From NCBI RefSeq assembly GCF_006438915.1, contig NZ_RCZE01000011.1, forward strand, positions 124,001-188,000: a stretch of DNA of 64,000 nucleotides. The letters are read 5' to 3'. Position numbers and translations under genes: made by a program. This DNA is from Pseudomonas arsenicoxydans. Lineage in GTDB: Bacteria > Pseudomonadota > Gammaproteobacteria > Pseudomonadales > Pseudomonadaceae. Of the stretch, positions 1 to 7,765 are shown piece after piece; position 1 is the stretch's first letter, and each line of letters starts with the position of its first letter. Below the pieces are notes generated by a model. That model was not told the origin of the DNA and made no database searches. It saw only the letters and a program-made list of their open reading frames with translations.

Positions 1-80
1 GGGGGCAGTCCACAGAATGATCTTTAAAGCGTAGTCAGCTTTCCTGACGCATGTTCGAGCGCAGCCGTTACTTGCTGCCG

Positions 81-536
81 TTATTTGATGTAGAGCTGCG
101 TCGACATCGTGTTGCCCGGCGGGTTGATCGAGGTGTTGCTGAAGGTGAAGTTGCCGCTCTGCTTGCCGTCCAGGTCCATGACGTACAGATAGCCGACGGT
201 TTTTCTCCCGACAGTACACTCGGTCAGGTTACCGGTATCAAACGCACACACCGGCGTGCGTGTGCCGTTCACTTCGAACCCGTCCAGTGCGACATACGCC
301 TGACGGCCATAGCCGACCTCCAGCACGTAGACCTTGATGTGCGGTCCGCTGTGGTCGCAGCGCGTCTGGTCCTGCCCCTCGGCGATGTCTTCAAACCCGC
401 AACCGGGCGATTCGACCTTGAGCACTTTCAGCTGGCTCAACGCTGGCGCCATCGCAGCCGAGGCGTTTTGCGCCCCCAGCAACATGGCCATCACGACGCC
501 AATCACGGCGATCACACGCGTTTTCATGCAATACAT
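81..536 (-). CDS. Exported DUF4879 (YolA-like) protein
   Basis: Small exported protein of about 151 residues with no known activity. The N terminus is a clear Sec signal peptide (MKTRVIAVIG, hydrophobic core, likely cleavage after ASA near residue 28), so the mature part is periplasmic or secreted. The mature chain has four cysteines (about residues 46, 60, 97 and 107) that could form two disulfides. The segment LKVLKVESPGCG and the C-terminal STQLYIK resemble the DUF4879/YolA family; this assignment is from memory and only moderately sure. The ATG at 536 was chosen because a G-run on the minus strand lies 5 nt upstream; the ATG at 527 is the alternative. The gene is divergent from the purine permease gene. 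Confidence 0.7.
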   Translation of the reverse strand: MYCMKTRVIAVIGVVMAMLLGAQNASAAMAPALSQLKVLKVESPGCGFEDIAEGQDQTRCDHSGPHIKVYVLEVGYGRQAYVALDGFEVNGTRTPVCAFDTGNLTECTVGRKTVGYLYVMDLDGKQSGNFTFSNTSINPPGNTMSTQLYIK

Positions 537-750
537 AACTACCCCCAAAATCAGCGCGCAGTATGGCTCACTTCGCTTGACGGCAAAACATCGACGACGA
601 TCGCAGCCATAAGCAGCCATAACCCCACGCTGCTGGTATGATGCGCGGCTTTTTCCGGCCCACAGTAATTTCCCAGGCGCGTTCAGCGGTCTGTGCTTTG
701 CTGTTGAGGTCGATACATTCACGGCGCCGGGCGCGCCACGGGGAGCAGAC

Positions 751-2046
751 ATGCTGGAAAGGCTGTTTCAACTCAAGGCACACAACACCAACGTGCGGAC
801 CGAGATTCTGGCGGGCGTCACGACTTTCTTGGCCATGGCCTACATTCTGTTCGTCAACCCGAGCATCCTCGGCGAGACCGGCATGGACAAGGGCGCGGTG
901 TTCGTCGCCACCTGTCTGGCCGCAGCGATTGGCTCCACGATCATGGGCCTGATCGCCAACTACCCGATCGCGCTCGCGCCGGGCATGGGCTTGAACGCCT
1001 TCTTCACCTACACCGTGGTCCTGCACATGGGCCACACCTGGCAAGTGGCGCTGGGTGCGGTGTTTATCTCGGCGGTGTGCTTCTTCCTGCTGTCGATCTT
1101 CCGCATCCGTGAATGGATCATCAACAGCATCCCGCTGCCGCTGCGCTCAGCGATTGCCGCCGGTATCGGCCTGTTCCTGGCACTGATCGCCCTGCACAAC
1201 GCAGGCATCGTGGTCAGCAACCCGGCGACCATGGTCGGCCTCGGTGACCTGAAACAACCGGCCCCGATCCTCGCGACCCTGGGTTTTGCACTGATCGTTG
1301 CCCTCGAAGCCCTGGCCGTACGCGGCGCCGTACTGATTGGCATTCTGGTGGTGACCATCGTCTCCATCGTGATGGGCTTCACCCCGTTCGGCGGCGTGAT
1401 ATCGATGCCACCGTCGCTGGCCCCGACCTTCATGCAACTGGACATCAAAGGCGCACTGGACATCGGTCTGGTCAGCGTGATTTTCGCCTTCCTGTTTGTC
1501 GACCTGTTCGACAACTCCGGCACTCTGATCGGCGTCGCCAAGCGCGCCGGCCTGATGGGCAAGGACGGCCACATGCCGAAAATGGGTCGCGCCCTGATCG
1601 CCGACAGCACCGCGGCCATGGCCGGTTCGCTGCTGGGCACCTCGACCACAACCAGCTACATCGAGTCCGCAGCCGGCGTCAGTGCCGGTGGCCGTACCGG
1701 TTTGACCGCTGTGGTGGTCGCGATTCTGTTCCTGCTGGCGCTGTTCTTCTCGCCATTGGCGTCCAGCATTCCGGCATTCGCTACCGCACCGGCGCTGCTG
1801 TTCGTCGCCGTGTTGATGACATCCGGCCTGGCCGAAATAGACTGGGACGACATCACCGTTGCCGCACCGGTCGTGGTCACCGCGCTGGCCATGCCGTTCA
1901 CGTATTCCATCGCCAACGGCATCGCCTTCGGCTTCATCTCCTGGACCGCCATCAAGCTGATGTCCGGTCGCGGCCGTGAGCTGAACCCGGCGCTGGTGAT
2001 TCTGTCGATTTTGTTCGTGATCAAGTTGGGTTGGTTCAACGCATGA
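751..2046 (+). CDS. NCS2 family purine (adenine/guanine/hypoxanthine) permease
   Basis: Inner-membrane nucleobase:proton symporter of the AzgA-like branch of the NCS2 family, 431 residues, the usual length. Most of the chain is hydrophobic membrane segments. Family signatures are visible: PGMGLNAFF near residues 77-85, [11 protein letters not shown] in the middle, and [21 protein letters not shown] near residues 290-315, which in this family lines the substrate site. The start is supported by GGGGAGC eight bases upstream. Its stop codon overlaps the trmA start (ATGA), so the two are probably co-transcribed. The branch points to adenine, guanine or hypoxanthine rather than uracil or xanthine, but the exact substrate cannot be read from sequence. 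Confidence 0.9.
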   Translation: MLERLFQLKAHNTNVRTEILAGVTTFLAMAYILFVNPSILGETGMDKGAVFVATCLAAAIGSTIMGLIANYPIALAPGMGLNAFFTYTVVLHMGHTWQVALGAVFISAVCFFLLSIFRIREWIINSIPLPLRSAIAAGIGLFLALIALHNAGIVVSNPATMVGLGDLKQPAPILATLGFALIVALEALAVRGAVLIGILVVTIVSIVMGFTPFGGVISMPPSLAPTFMQLDIKGALDIGLVSVIFAFLFVDLFDNSGTLIGVAKRAGLMGKDGHMPKMGRALIADSTAAMAGSLLGTSTTTSYIESAAGVSAGGRTGLTAVVVAILFLLALFFSPLASSIPAFATAPALLFVAVLMTSGLAEIDWDDITVAAPVVVTALAMPFTYSIANGIAFGFISWTAIKLMSGRGRELNPALVILSILFVIKLGWFNA

Positions 2047-3122
2047 CTTTTGATTCCCAGGCCTACGCCGTTCAGCTCGAAGAAAAGGTCACACGCCTGC
2101 GTGACCTTCTGGCCCCGTTCGGTGCACCAGAACCGGCGGTGTTCGACTCTGCGCTGAAGAACTTCCGCTTGCGCGCCGAATTCCGCCTGTGGCGTGAAGG
2201 TGGTGAACGGCACTACGCAATGTTTTCCCAGGAAGACAAACGCACGCCGATCCTGATCGAAGAGTTTCCGATTGCCAGCCTGCGCATCAATGAACTGATG
2301 CCACAACTCAAGGCAGCCTGGAGAGCCAGTGCCGCCCTGAGCCACAAACTGTTCCAGGTGGAGTTTCTGACCACCCTGGCCGGCGATGCGATGATCACCC
2401 TGTGCTATCACCGCCCGCTGGACGAGCACTGGCATGCTGCGGCCACGAAACTGGCCGCCGACCTGAACGTCAGCATCATCGGTCGCTCGAAAGGCAAACG
2501 TGAAGTGATCGGTCACGATTACGTGATCGAGCAGCTCGACGTCGGCGGCCGCACCTTCAGCTATCGCCAGCCGGAAGGCGCGTTCACCCAGCCCAACGGC
2601 ACCGTGAACCAGAAGATGCTCAACTGGGCTTATGACGCGCTCGGTGATCGCACGGACGATTTGCTCGAGCTGTACTGCGGCAACGGCAACTTCACCCTGC
2701 CGCTCGCGACCCGCGTACGCAAAGTGCTGGCCACCGAAATCAGCAAGACCTCGGTCAACGCAGCCCTGAGCAACCTCAGCGAAAACGCGGTGGATAATGT
2801 CACCCTGGTGCGTCTGTCCGCCGAAGAGCTGACCGAAGCGCTGAACGAAGTCCGCCCGTTCCGCCGCCTGCAGGGCATCGACCTCAAGAGCTACGAGTTC
2901 GGTAGCGTGTTCGTCGACCCGCCCCGCGCCGGCATGGACCCGGACACTTGCGAGCTGACCCGCCGCTTCGACAACATCCTCTACATTTCCTGCAATCCGG
3001 AAACGCTGGCGGCGAACATCGCCCAGTTGCACGACACACACCACATCACTCAGTGCGCGATGTTTGACCAGTTCCCGTGGACGCATCACATGGAATCCGG
3101 AGTGTTGTTGACCCGTCGTTGA
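2043..3122 (+). CDS. trmA: tRNA (uracil-5-)-methyltransferase TrmA
   Basis: Makes 5-methyluridine at position 54 (T-loop) of tRNA using S-adenosylmethionine; cytoplasmic. The 359-residue product is close to the usual length of about 366. It has the SAM-binding motif [14 protein letters not shown] (about residues 209-222), the DPPRAGMD motif (about 294) and the catalytic SCNPETL cysteine (about 316), all in the order of the RNA m5U methyltransferase family, and no N-terminal TRAM domain, which separates it from RlmC/RlmD. The ATG at 2043 overlaps the permease stop codon by four bases, indicating translational coupling. A strong Rho-independent terminator follows at 3145. Confidence 0.95.
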   Translation: MTFDSQAYAVQLEEKVTRLRDLLAPFGAPEPAVFDSALKNFRLRAEFRLWREGGERHYAMFSQEDKRTPILIEEFPIASLRINELMPQLKAAWRASAALSHKLFQVEFLTTLAGDAMITLCYHRPLDEHWHAAATKLAADLNVSIIGRSKGKREVIGHDYVIEQLDVGGRTFSYRQPEGAFTQPNGTVNQKMLNWAYDALGDRTDDLLELYCGNGNFTLPLATRVRKVLATEISKTSVNAALSNLSENAVDNVTLVRLSAEELTEALNEVRPFRRLQGIDLKSYEFGSVFVDPPRAGMDPDTCELTRRFDNILYISCNPETLAANIAQLHDTHHITQCAMFDQFPWTHHMESGVLLTRR

Positions 3123-3144
3123 TTGCAGTTGCCAATACAAATGA

Positions 3145-3167
3145 GCCGTCATGACGACGGCTTTTTT
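3145..3167 (+). terminator. Rho-independent terminator after trmA
   Basis: A perfect 6-bp stem GCCGTC/GACGGC with a 5-nt loop is followed directly by six T residues, 23 bases after the trmA stop codon. It ends the permease-trmA transcript. Confidence 0.88.
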
Positions 3168-3176
3168 GTGGGCGAA

Positions 3177-3623
3177 TCAAAGTGCCGTATCGATCTTGCG
3201 CGGGCGCCCGCCCTTCTTGCCATTGGCCCGCGCAGCCTCGGCCTTGGCGACACTGCTTTGGCGACCATTGCGCGAGGCAATGACGGAAGACGCCATGTCC
3301 ATCAGCGGCTTGCTCGCTGAAATCAGTCCTGCGATGGACACCTGTAAATCACTGCCCTCATGGCAGAGCGCGGTTCCCGCAAAGCCTACCTTCAAGCCCG
3401 CGAAGTCCTCATCGTCAAAGCCATCGAACTCCGGGTAATTCTTCGCCGGCAGGAGCACGCCGCTGCCGTCTTCGAAGCTGATGACCAGGCTATGTCCGGT
3501 CCAGGTCACGGCTCTCGCATTCAAACCGCTGCGACGGCTCAACTCGCCTCGCGCAATGGCCTGTTCCAGTGTTTCTTCGGTGACGGGGCGATCCGCCTGA
3601 ATGCTCGCCTGTATTGTTTTCAT
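3177..3623 (-). CDS. DUF2442 domain protein
   Basis: Cytoplasmic protein of 148 residues, function unknown. The middle (about residues 35-85, VTWTGHSLVISFEDGSGVLLPAKNYPEF in part) fits the DUF2442 fold, which pairs small beta strands with a conserved tryptophan. The C-terminal tail is basic and Gly/Arg-rich (KKGGRPRK), like an AT-hook, so DNA contact is possible. Its ATG overlaps the stop codon of the upstream DUF4160 gene by four bases, so the two are translated together. DUF2442 and DUF4160 genes occur as adjacent pairs in many bacteria; a toxin-antitoxin-like role has been suspected for such pairs but I cannot support it from this sequence alone. Confidence 0.72.
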   Translation of the reverse strand: MKTIQASIQADRPVTEETLEQAIARGELSRRSGLNARAVTWTGHSLVISFEDGSGVLLPAKNYPEFDGFDDEDFAGLKVGFAGTALCHEGSDLQVSIAGLISASKPLMDMASSVIASRNGRQSSVAKAEAARANGKKGGRPRKIDTAL

Positions 3624-4048
3624 AATTCGATTTCCACTCCTTCCGCAGCCCCTGCCAGGGACAGCAGCGTTTTGTTCGCTTCGGGCTCGTAACTGGCCGA
3701 GCCAATCAGGTAAGTCGTGCTGGCGATTCGTTTCATCACGACCACTTCATTGCCCTCCCAATCCCACCACTGATTATCGAGGCAGGCGGTGTGCAATTTG
3801 CTCCACCAGAGGCTACGCGCTCGCCGTAAATGCGCCGGTTGCCGCAACGCCAGACGCAATTCCTCCAGCAACGCTGAAGGGGGTCGCTGTGAATGAGGAA
3901 CGACATCCCAAAGCTCCACGCCGTTGTGCCAGAAACTGAATTTGAAGCGTGCGCTCCACGCCTGTGCATCAACATGGACATGCGGCGGGCAATGTTCATC
4001 ACGCAACATGATGACCAATGAAAAACCCTTGTAGCGACATACGTTCAT
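3620..4048 (-). CDS. DUF4160 domain protein
   Basis: First gene of a two-gene unit with the DUF2442 gene; 142 residues, cytoplasmic, function unknown. The N-terminal half has the DUF4160 hallmark, a short strand pattern ending in DEHCPPHVHV (residues about 17-26), where the PPHxHV motif is the family signature. The C-terminal half (KRIASTTYLIGSASYEPE) may be a small DUF2442-like extension. The ATG at 4048 lies three bases from an inverted repeat (4051-4069), a good place for autoregulation. Together the pair looks like a compact accessory module downstream of, and convergent with, trmA. Confidence 0.7.
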   Translation of the reverse strand: MNVCRYKGFSLVIMLRDEHCPPHVHVDAQAWSARFKFSFWHNGVELWDVVPHSQRPPSALLEELRLALRQPAHLRRARSLWWSKLHTACLDNQWWDWEGNEVVVMKRIASTTYLIGSASYEPEANKTLLSLAGAAEGVEIEL

Positions 4049-4050
4049 GC

Positions 4051-4069
4051 TAACCCATCCGTTAGGTTA
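4051..4069 (-). promoter_or_regulatory. Inverted repeat at the start of the DUF4160-DUF2442 unit
   Basis: TAACC, nine bases, GGTTA: an inverted repeat directly upstream of the DUF4160 ATG. On the minus strand TATAAC overlaps its outer arm and could be a -10 element. Placement suggests an operator for autoregulation; inferred from symmetry only. Confidence 0.35.
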
Positions 4070-4220
4070 TAGAGTGCAAAGATTCTCCATTCCTTGAAGA
4101 ACCCGATAATTGGCGGTTGATCCGTTTGAAGATCGACTCGGTGATCAGCCTAGCGCTTGAACGTTTTTTGACTCGCCGATAACGGCGCCAAAATAGTAAG
4201 CAATCCTTTCACTGTGCCCA

Positions 4221-4245
4221 CGAAAAAGCCGCCACAAGGGCGGCC
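4221..4245 (-). terminator. Rho-independent terminator after the tautomerase gene
   Basis: Read on the minus strand, a 6-bp stem GCCGCC/GGCGGC with a 5-nt loop is followed by five T residues, about 20 bases past the tautomerase stop codon. Confidence 0.85.
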
Positions 4246-4263
4246 TTCTTGATCTGTAATCCA

Positions 4264-4467
4264 TCAATCTCCGGACTTCTGATGCTCAGAAACAGTCAGG
4301 CCCGCATGCCCCCAGTTATCCTTATCCACTTCCTCGATCACGATGTGGGTCAGCTCCGGAGGCTTGCCGAGGACGCGCTGCAACGTCTCGGTGATTTCGG
4401 CGATGACCTGGGCTTTCTGCTCTCGGGTAACACCGTCACGGGTAATACGCACACTGACGAAAGGCAT
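4264..4467 (-). CDS. 4-oxalocrotonate tautomerase family protein
   Basis: Small tautomerase-superfamily protein of 67 residues. These enzymes use the N-terminal proline, exposed after removal of Met, as general base; here the second residue is Pro (MPFVSVRI), and the family pattern of strand, helix (TREQKAQVIAEITETLQRVLG) and second strand (THIVIEEV) is intact. Members interconvert enol and keto acids in aromatic catabolism, but many have no known substrate. It is divergent from a LysR regulator, which may control it. It has its own terminator, so it is probably monocistronic. Confidence 0.88.
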   Translation of the reverse strand: MPFVSVRITRDGVTREQKAQVIAEITETLQRVLGKPPELTHIVIEEVDKDNWGHAGLTVSEHQKSGD

Positions 4468-4561
4468 GATGCTGCTCCTGTCCGGTTATCAAAAAAGACG
4501 CCGCGCCAGTAAAACACTGCCACGGTGATTTCATCTACAGTGACGCCATTCAGCCCCTCAT

Positions 4562-4581
4562 TTGATCCCCGGTGTAATCAA
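4562..4581. promoter_or_regulatory. Candidate LysR operator
   Basis: TTGAT, ten bases, ATCAA: an inverted repeat fitting the T-N11-A style of LysR sites. It ends two bases before the LysR start codon, in the divergent region with the tautomerase gene. It would suit autorepression. Weak evidence. Confidence 0.25.
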
Positions 4582-4583
4582 TC

Positions 4584-5495
4584 ATGCAGCGTGTCTTCGA
4601 TGATCTTCAGTTGGGCAGCATCGAGCTGTTTTGCCTCGCCGCCGAGGCCGGCAGCTTTACGGCCGCTGCACTGGTGGCGGGCGTGACACCGGCCGCCGTC
4701 AGCCGTTCGGTATCGCGCATGGAAGAACGCTTGGGCGTGCGGCTGTTTGCACGCACCACCCGCAGCGTCAAGTTGACCGACAGCGGTCGTCGTTACTACG
4801 AAGAATGTCGTCAGGCTCTCGCGCAACTGATCGAGGCTCAGCGCGAGGTCATGGGCCAGCAGCAGCAACCGTCCGGCACCTTGCGCATCAGCATCCCAAC
4901 AACCTATGCACACCACCGGATTCTGCCGTTGCTGCCGGCGTTTCGGGCGCGCTTTCCCGACGTGAAGGTCGAGTCGCACATCAGCAATCGCAACATCGAT
5001 TTCGTCGGCGAAGGCTATGACATGGCGATCCGCGTGCGGGCTATTCCGGATTCAGGACTGATCGCCCGACATCTGGAGGACGCCGCGCTGGTGCTGATTG
5101 CCAGCCCCGATTACCTCAAGCGTGCAGGCGTCCCACAGACACTCGACGACTTGGCGCAGCACGAATGCATCCAGTACGAACTGCCTAGCAGCGGCCGGCG
5201 GATCGCCTGGCTATTCAATGAAAACGGCACACCGCGGGAGATTCTTGCCGAGGGCAGTTTCAGTTGCTCCGACGATGTGTTGGGTGGCGTGACCCTGGCC
5301 AAACACGGGGCGGGGCTGTTTCAGACGTATCGGTTTATCGTCGAAAACGAACTGGCCGATGGCTCGCTGCTGGAAGTATTGAAGCCTTACGGCGGCCGCT
5401 CGCGACCGTTCACGTTGCTGTATCCACAAAGCCGTCATGTGCCCCTGAGGTTGCGCGCCTTTATCGATTTCCTGGTTGAGCATCTGCCGCGATAA
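4584..5495 (+). CDS. LysR family transcriptional regulator
   Basis: DNA-binding regulator of 303 residues, the normal LysR length. The N-terminal winged helix-turn-helix covers about residues 8-65 (ELFCLAAEAGSFTAAALVAG, then VSRSVSRMEERLGVRLFART), followed by a periplasmic-binding-protein-like effector domain. Effector is unknown. It is divergent from the tautomerase gene, its most likely target, and ends 141 bases before aroQ, which has its own operators. The closest general type is the group usually annotated from E. coli YafC/DsdC-like regulators, but I cannot name an orthologue. Confidence 0.9.
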   Translation: MQRVFDDLQLGSIELFCLAAEAGSFTAAALVAGVTPAAVSRSVSRMEERLGVRLFARTTRSVKLTDSGRRYYEECRQALAQLIEAQREVMGQQQQPSGTLRISIPTTYAHHRILPLLPAFRARFPDVKVESHISNRNIDFVGEGYDMAIRVRAIPDSGLIARHLEDAALVLIASPDYLKRAGVPQTLDDLAQHECIQYELPSSGRRIAWLFNENGTPREILAEGSFSCSDDVLGGVTLAKHGAGLFQTYRFIVENELADGSLLEVLKPYGGRSRPFTLLYPQSRHVPLRLRAFIDFLVEHLPR

Positions 5496-5506
5496 ACCGA
5501 GCAACT

Positions 5507-5521
5507 GTTCGATCACCGCAC
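5507..5521 (+). promoter_or_regulatory. PcaR/IclR-type box upstream of aroQ
   Basis: GTTCGATCACCGCAC matches 13 of 15 bases of the PcaR-type consensus as I recall it (GTTCGATAATCGCAC). It lies about 30 bases upstream of the -35 element of the probable aroQ promoter, suitable for an activator. A better, perfectly symmetric copy lies at 9945-9959 in the same gene cluster. Confidence 0.5.
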
Positions 5522-5549
5522 ACAAATCCCCATCGAGACGTCTCTTCAA

Positions 5550-5576
5550 TTGACCGAACTAACCAGCTAGTACAAT
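5550..5576 (+). promoter_or_regulatory. aroQ promoter with embedded TetR-type operator
   Basis: TTGACC (5550-5555) and TACAAT (5571-5576), 15 bases apart, make a plausible sigma-70 promoter for aroQ and the dehydrogenase gene. Between and over them lies AACTAACCAGCTAGTACA (5557-5574), whose reverse complement recurs with three changes at 9923-9940. The core ACTA-N6-TAGT is an inverted repeat, as expected for a TetR-family dimer, and a protein bound here would block the promoter. Confidence 0.6.
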
Positions 5577-5636
5577 TTATCTCCACAGGCTGAAACCTAC
5601 AGCCGATTCCAAAAATAATAAGTGGAGAGACCCTCG

Positions 5637-6077
5637 ATGCCCCCTATCGTTCTGGTGCTCAACGGCCCGAACCTGAACCTGCTCGGCACCCGTGAACCGG
5701 CGACTTACGGCCACGAAACCCTGGCAGACATCTCGGCACTGTGCGCACGTGCCGCTGAAGAATTCGGCCTGGCCGTGGAGTTTCGCCAGACCAACCACGA
5801 AGGTGAATTGCTCGACTGGATTCACGCCGCTCGCGGTCGTTGCGCCGGCATTGTCATCAATCCAGCCGCGTGGACCCACACCTCAGTGGCGATTCGCGAC
5901 GCCCTCGTCGCCAGTGAACTGCCCGTGATCGAAGTCCACCTGTCGAACGTCCATGCTCGCGAACCTTTCCGGCATCACTCGTTTGTCTCGGCCATCGCCA
6001 CCGCGGTGATGGCCGGTTTCGGCAGCCACGGCTATCGCCTGGCGCTGGAACATTTCAGTCTGAAATTGAAGGGATGA
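5637..6077 (+). CDS. aroQ: Type II 3-dehydroquinate dehydratase
   Basis: Interconverts 3-dehydroquinate and 3-dehydroshikimate; cytoplasmic dodecamer. The 146-residue length is typical for type II enzymes. Active-site signatures are present: [17 protein letters not shown] (residues 9-25, catalytic Arg19 and Tyr24), the QTNHEGE loop, [10 protein letters not shown] and [14 protein letters not shown] with the catalytic histidine. The start at 5637 has GGAGA nine bases upstream. The gene overlaps the next one by four bases and shares a catabolic cluster with quiC and an importer, so this copy probably serves quinate breakdown rather than, or in addition to, aromatic biosynthesis. Confidence 0.93.
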   Translation: MPPIVLVLNGPNLNLLGTREPATYGHETLADISALCARAAEEFGLAVEFRQTNHEGELLDWIHAARGRCAGIVINPAAWTHTSVAIRDALVASELPVIEVHLSNVHAREPFRHHSFVSAIATAVMAGFGSHGYRLALEHFSLKLKG

Positions 6078-6937
6078 GCACGATGACTCAGCACAACACT
6101 GTATTGGCCGGGCTGATCGGCGCCGGGATTCAAGCCTCCCGCACGCCGGCGCTGCACGAGCACGAAGGCGAAGCGCAGGGCATGCGCTACCTCTATCGCC
6201 TGATCGATCTGGATCAGCTGAAGCTCGACAGCAACGCCCTGCCCGACTTGCTGATGGCCGCCGAACGAATGAACTTCACCGGGCTGAACATCACCTTCCC
6301 ATGCAAGCAGGCGATCATCCCGCTGCTCGACGAACTGTCGCCGGAAGCCCGCGGCATCGGCGCGGTGAACACCGTGGTGTTGAAGGACGGCAAACGCATC
6401 GGCCACAACACTGATTGCCTGGGTTTTGCCGAAGGGTTTCGCCGTGGCTTGAAGGACGCTGCCCGTCAACGTGTCGTACAAATGGGTGCCGGTGGCGCAG
6501 GTGCGGCAGTGGCCCACGCGCTGTTGAGCGAAGGCGTACAACTGCTGAGTATTTTTGACGTGGAGCCAAGCCGCGCGCAGGCGCTGGCGGACAATCTCAA
6601 TCAACACTTCGGTGCTGGACGGGCGGTGGCCGGGCACGATTTGCCGAGCACCTTGGGCCAGGCTGACGGCTTGGTAAATACCACACCCATGGGCATGAAA
6701 AAACTGCCGGGCATGCCGGTACCGGTCGAGTTACTTCGTACCGCATTGTGGGTGGCGGAGATCGTTTACTTCCCGCTGGAAACCGAACTGCTGCGCAACG
6801 CCCGCGCGCTGGGTTGCCGCACGCTGGATGGCGGCAATATGGCGGTGTTTCAGGCGGTGAAGGCGTTCGAATTGTTCAGCGGCGTAGTGCCGGATGCGCA
6901 ACGAATGCTCGCGCATTTTCAGAGCATGAACGACTGA
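6074..6937 (+). CDS. Quinate/shikimate dehydrogenase family protein
   Basis: Oxidises quinate and/or shikimate to the 3-dehydro compounds in the catabolic route; 287 residues. The substrate domain has [11 protein letters not shown] (residues 22-32), the form seen in Corynebacterium-type quinate dehydrogenases, instead of the SxSP pattern of biosynthetic AroE. The catalytic lysine is in NITFPCKQ (Lys78) and the aspartate in HNTDCLGF (Asp114). A Rossmann motif GAGGAGAA (about 138-145) is followed by an acidic residue after strand 2 (IFDVEPSR, Asp163), which favours NAD over NADP. Its ATG overlaps the aroQ stop codon. Quinate versus shikimate preference is not decidable here. Confidence 0.88.
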   Translation: MSTMTQHNTVLAGLIGAGIQASRTPALHEHEGEAQGMRYLYRLIDLDQLKLDSNALPDLLMAAERMNFTGLNITFPCKQAIIPLLDELSPEARGIGAVNTVVLKDGKRIGHNTDCLGFAEGFRRGLKDAARQRVVQMGAGGAGAAVAHALLSEGVQLLSIFDVEPSRAQALADNLNQHFGAGRAVAGHDLPSTLGQADGLVNTTPMGMKKLPGMPVPVELLRTALWVAEIVYFPLETELLRNARALGCRTLDGGNMAVFQAVKAFELFSGVVPDAQRMLAHFQSMND

Positions 6938-6985
6938 GGGGATGCGGTGAGGGGCTGCAGTGAGGGAATAGCCCCCTCACCTGAT

Positions 6986-7663
6986 TCAGGCTTGCAAGTA
7001 TCGCAGAACCGACTCGCAAATCATCTCCCGGTGACGCTGCTTGATGGCTTCGTCCGGCAAGTCGATCTGGAAAATCTCACCGAAAGTATGACGGTTCGAC
7101 ACGCGATAGAAGCAGAACGAACTGATCAGCAGATGCACATCCAGCGGCACAAGCCCTGCGCGGAACAGCCCCTCCTCGGCACCGCGACGCAGAATCTCGC
7201 CCAGTGAATCGAGGATCGTATTGTTCATTGCCTTGATCGCATCAGAGCGCTTCACATATTCGGCATTGTGAATGTTTTCGATGCTGACGATGCGCACGAA
7301 ATCGACGTTGTGATCATGGTGATCGAAGGTGAATTCCACCAGACGCCGAATCGCCTCCACCGGCGCGAGCTCTGTCAGGTGCAAGCGGTTTTCGGTGCTG
7401 CGAATGTCGCCGTAGAGTTTTTCCAGCACCTCGACGTAGAGCTGTTCCTTACTGCCGAAGTAGTAATAGATCATGCGTTTTGAGGTGTGGATGCGCTCGG
7501 CGATTGCATCGACGCGAGCACCGGAAAGCCCCTGTTGGACGAACTCGACAATCGCCTCTTGAAGGATGTTCTCGCGGGTCTTTTCCGGGTTGTTTTTGCG
7601 GCTTTTTCGAGGCTCGACGATCGGTTCGGCGGGCACTGCGGAGCGTTCTGAAGTCATTGTCAT
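6986..7663 (-). CDS. TetR/AcrR family regulator of the quinate/shikimate cluster
   Basis: Regulator of 225 residues with a TetR helix-turn-helix at about residues 28-75 (TRENILQEAIVEFVQQGLSG, TSKRMIYYYFGSKEQLY) and an all-helical ligand domain after it. It sits between aroQ-dehydrogenase and quiC and is transcribed toward the former. Two near-identical ACTA-N6-TAGT operators in the cluster promoters (5557-5574 and 9923-9940) are the natural sites for it, probably as a repressor released by quinate, shikimate or dehydroshikimate. That link is inferred from position and operator symmetry. The 22-residue basic, Pro-rich N-terminal extension is unremarkable for the family. Confidence 0.88.
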   Translation of the reverse strand: MTMTSERSAVPAEPIVEPRKSRKNNPEKTRENILQEAIVEFVQQGLSGARVDAIAERIHTSKRMIYYYFGSKEQLYVEVLEKLYGDIRSTENRLHLTELAPVEAIRRLVEFTFDHHDHNVDFVRIVSIENIHNAEYVKRSDAIKAMNNTILDSLGEILRRGAEEGLFRAGLVPLDVHLLISSFCFYRVSNRHTFGEIFQIDLPDEAIKQRHREMICESVLRYLQA

Positions 7664-7765
7664 TGCGGGCTCACGGCCATCACTGCACAGGCTGGCGATT
7701 ATGGGCCGCTGCGCACAGTGAAGGAAGCCGCGCGGCAGCGGTTTGTCCCGGCGTTTACGATTTTC

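Noticed and set aside
1656-3152. Open frame of about 498 codons antisense to the purine permease and trmA
   Set aside because: Shadow of two genuine genes on the plus strand; His/Gln/Val-rich composition without domains, typical of GC-rich antisense frames.
3145-4245. Near-identical GGCTTTTT-x-GTGGGC segments at both ends of the DUF4160-DUF2442 pair as insertion repeats
   Set aside because: Both are parts of Rho-independent terminators, and this T-run followed by GTGGGC is common after pseudomonad terminators, so the similarity needs no insertion event.
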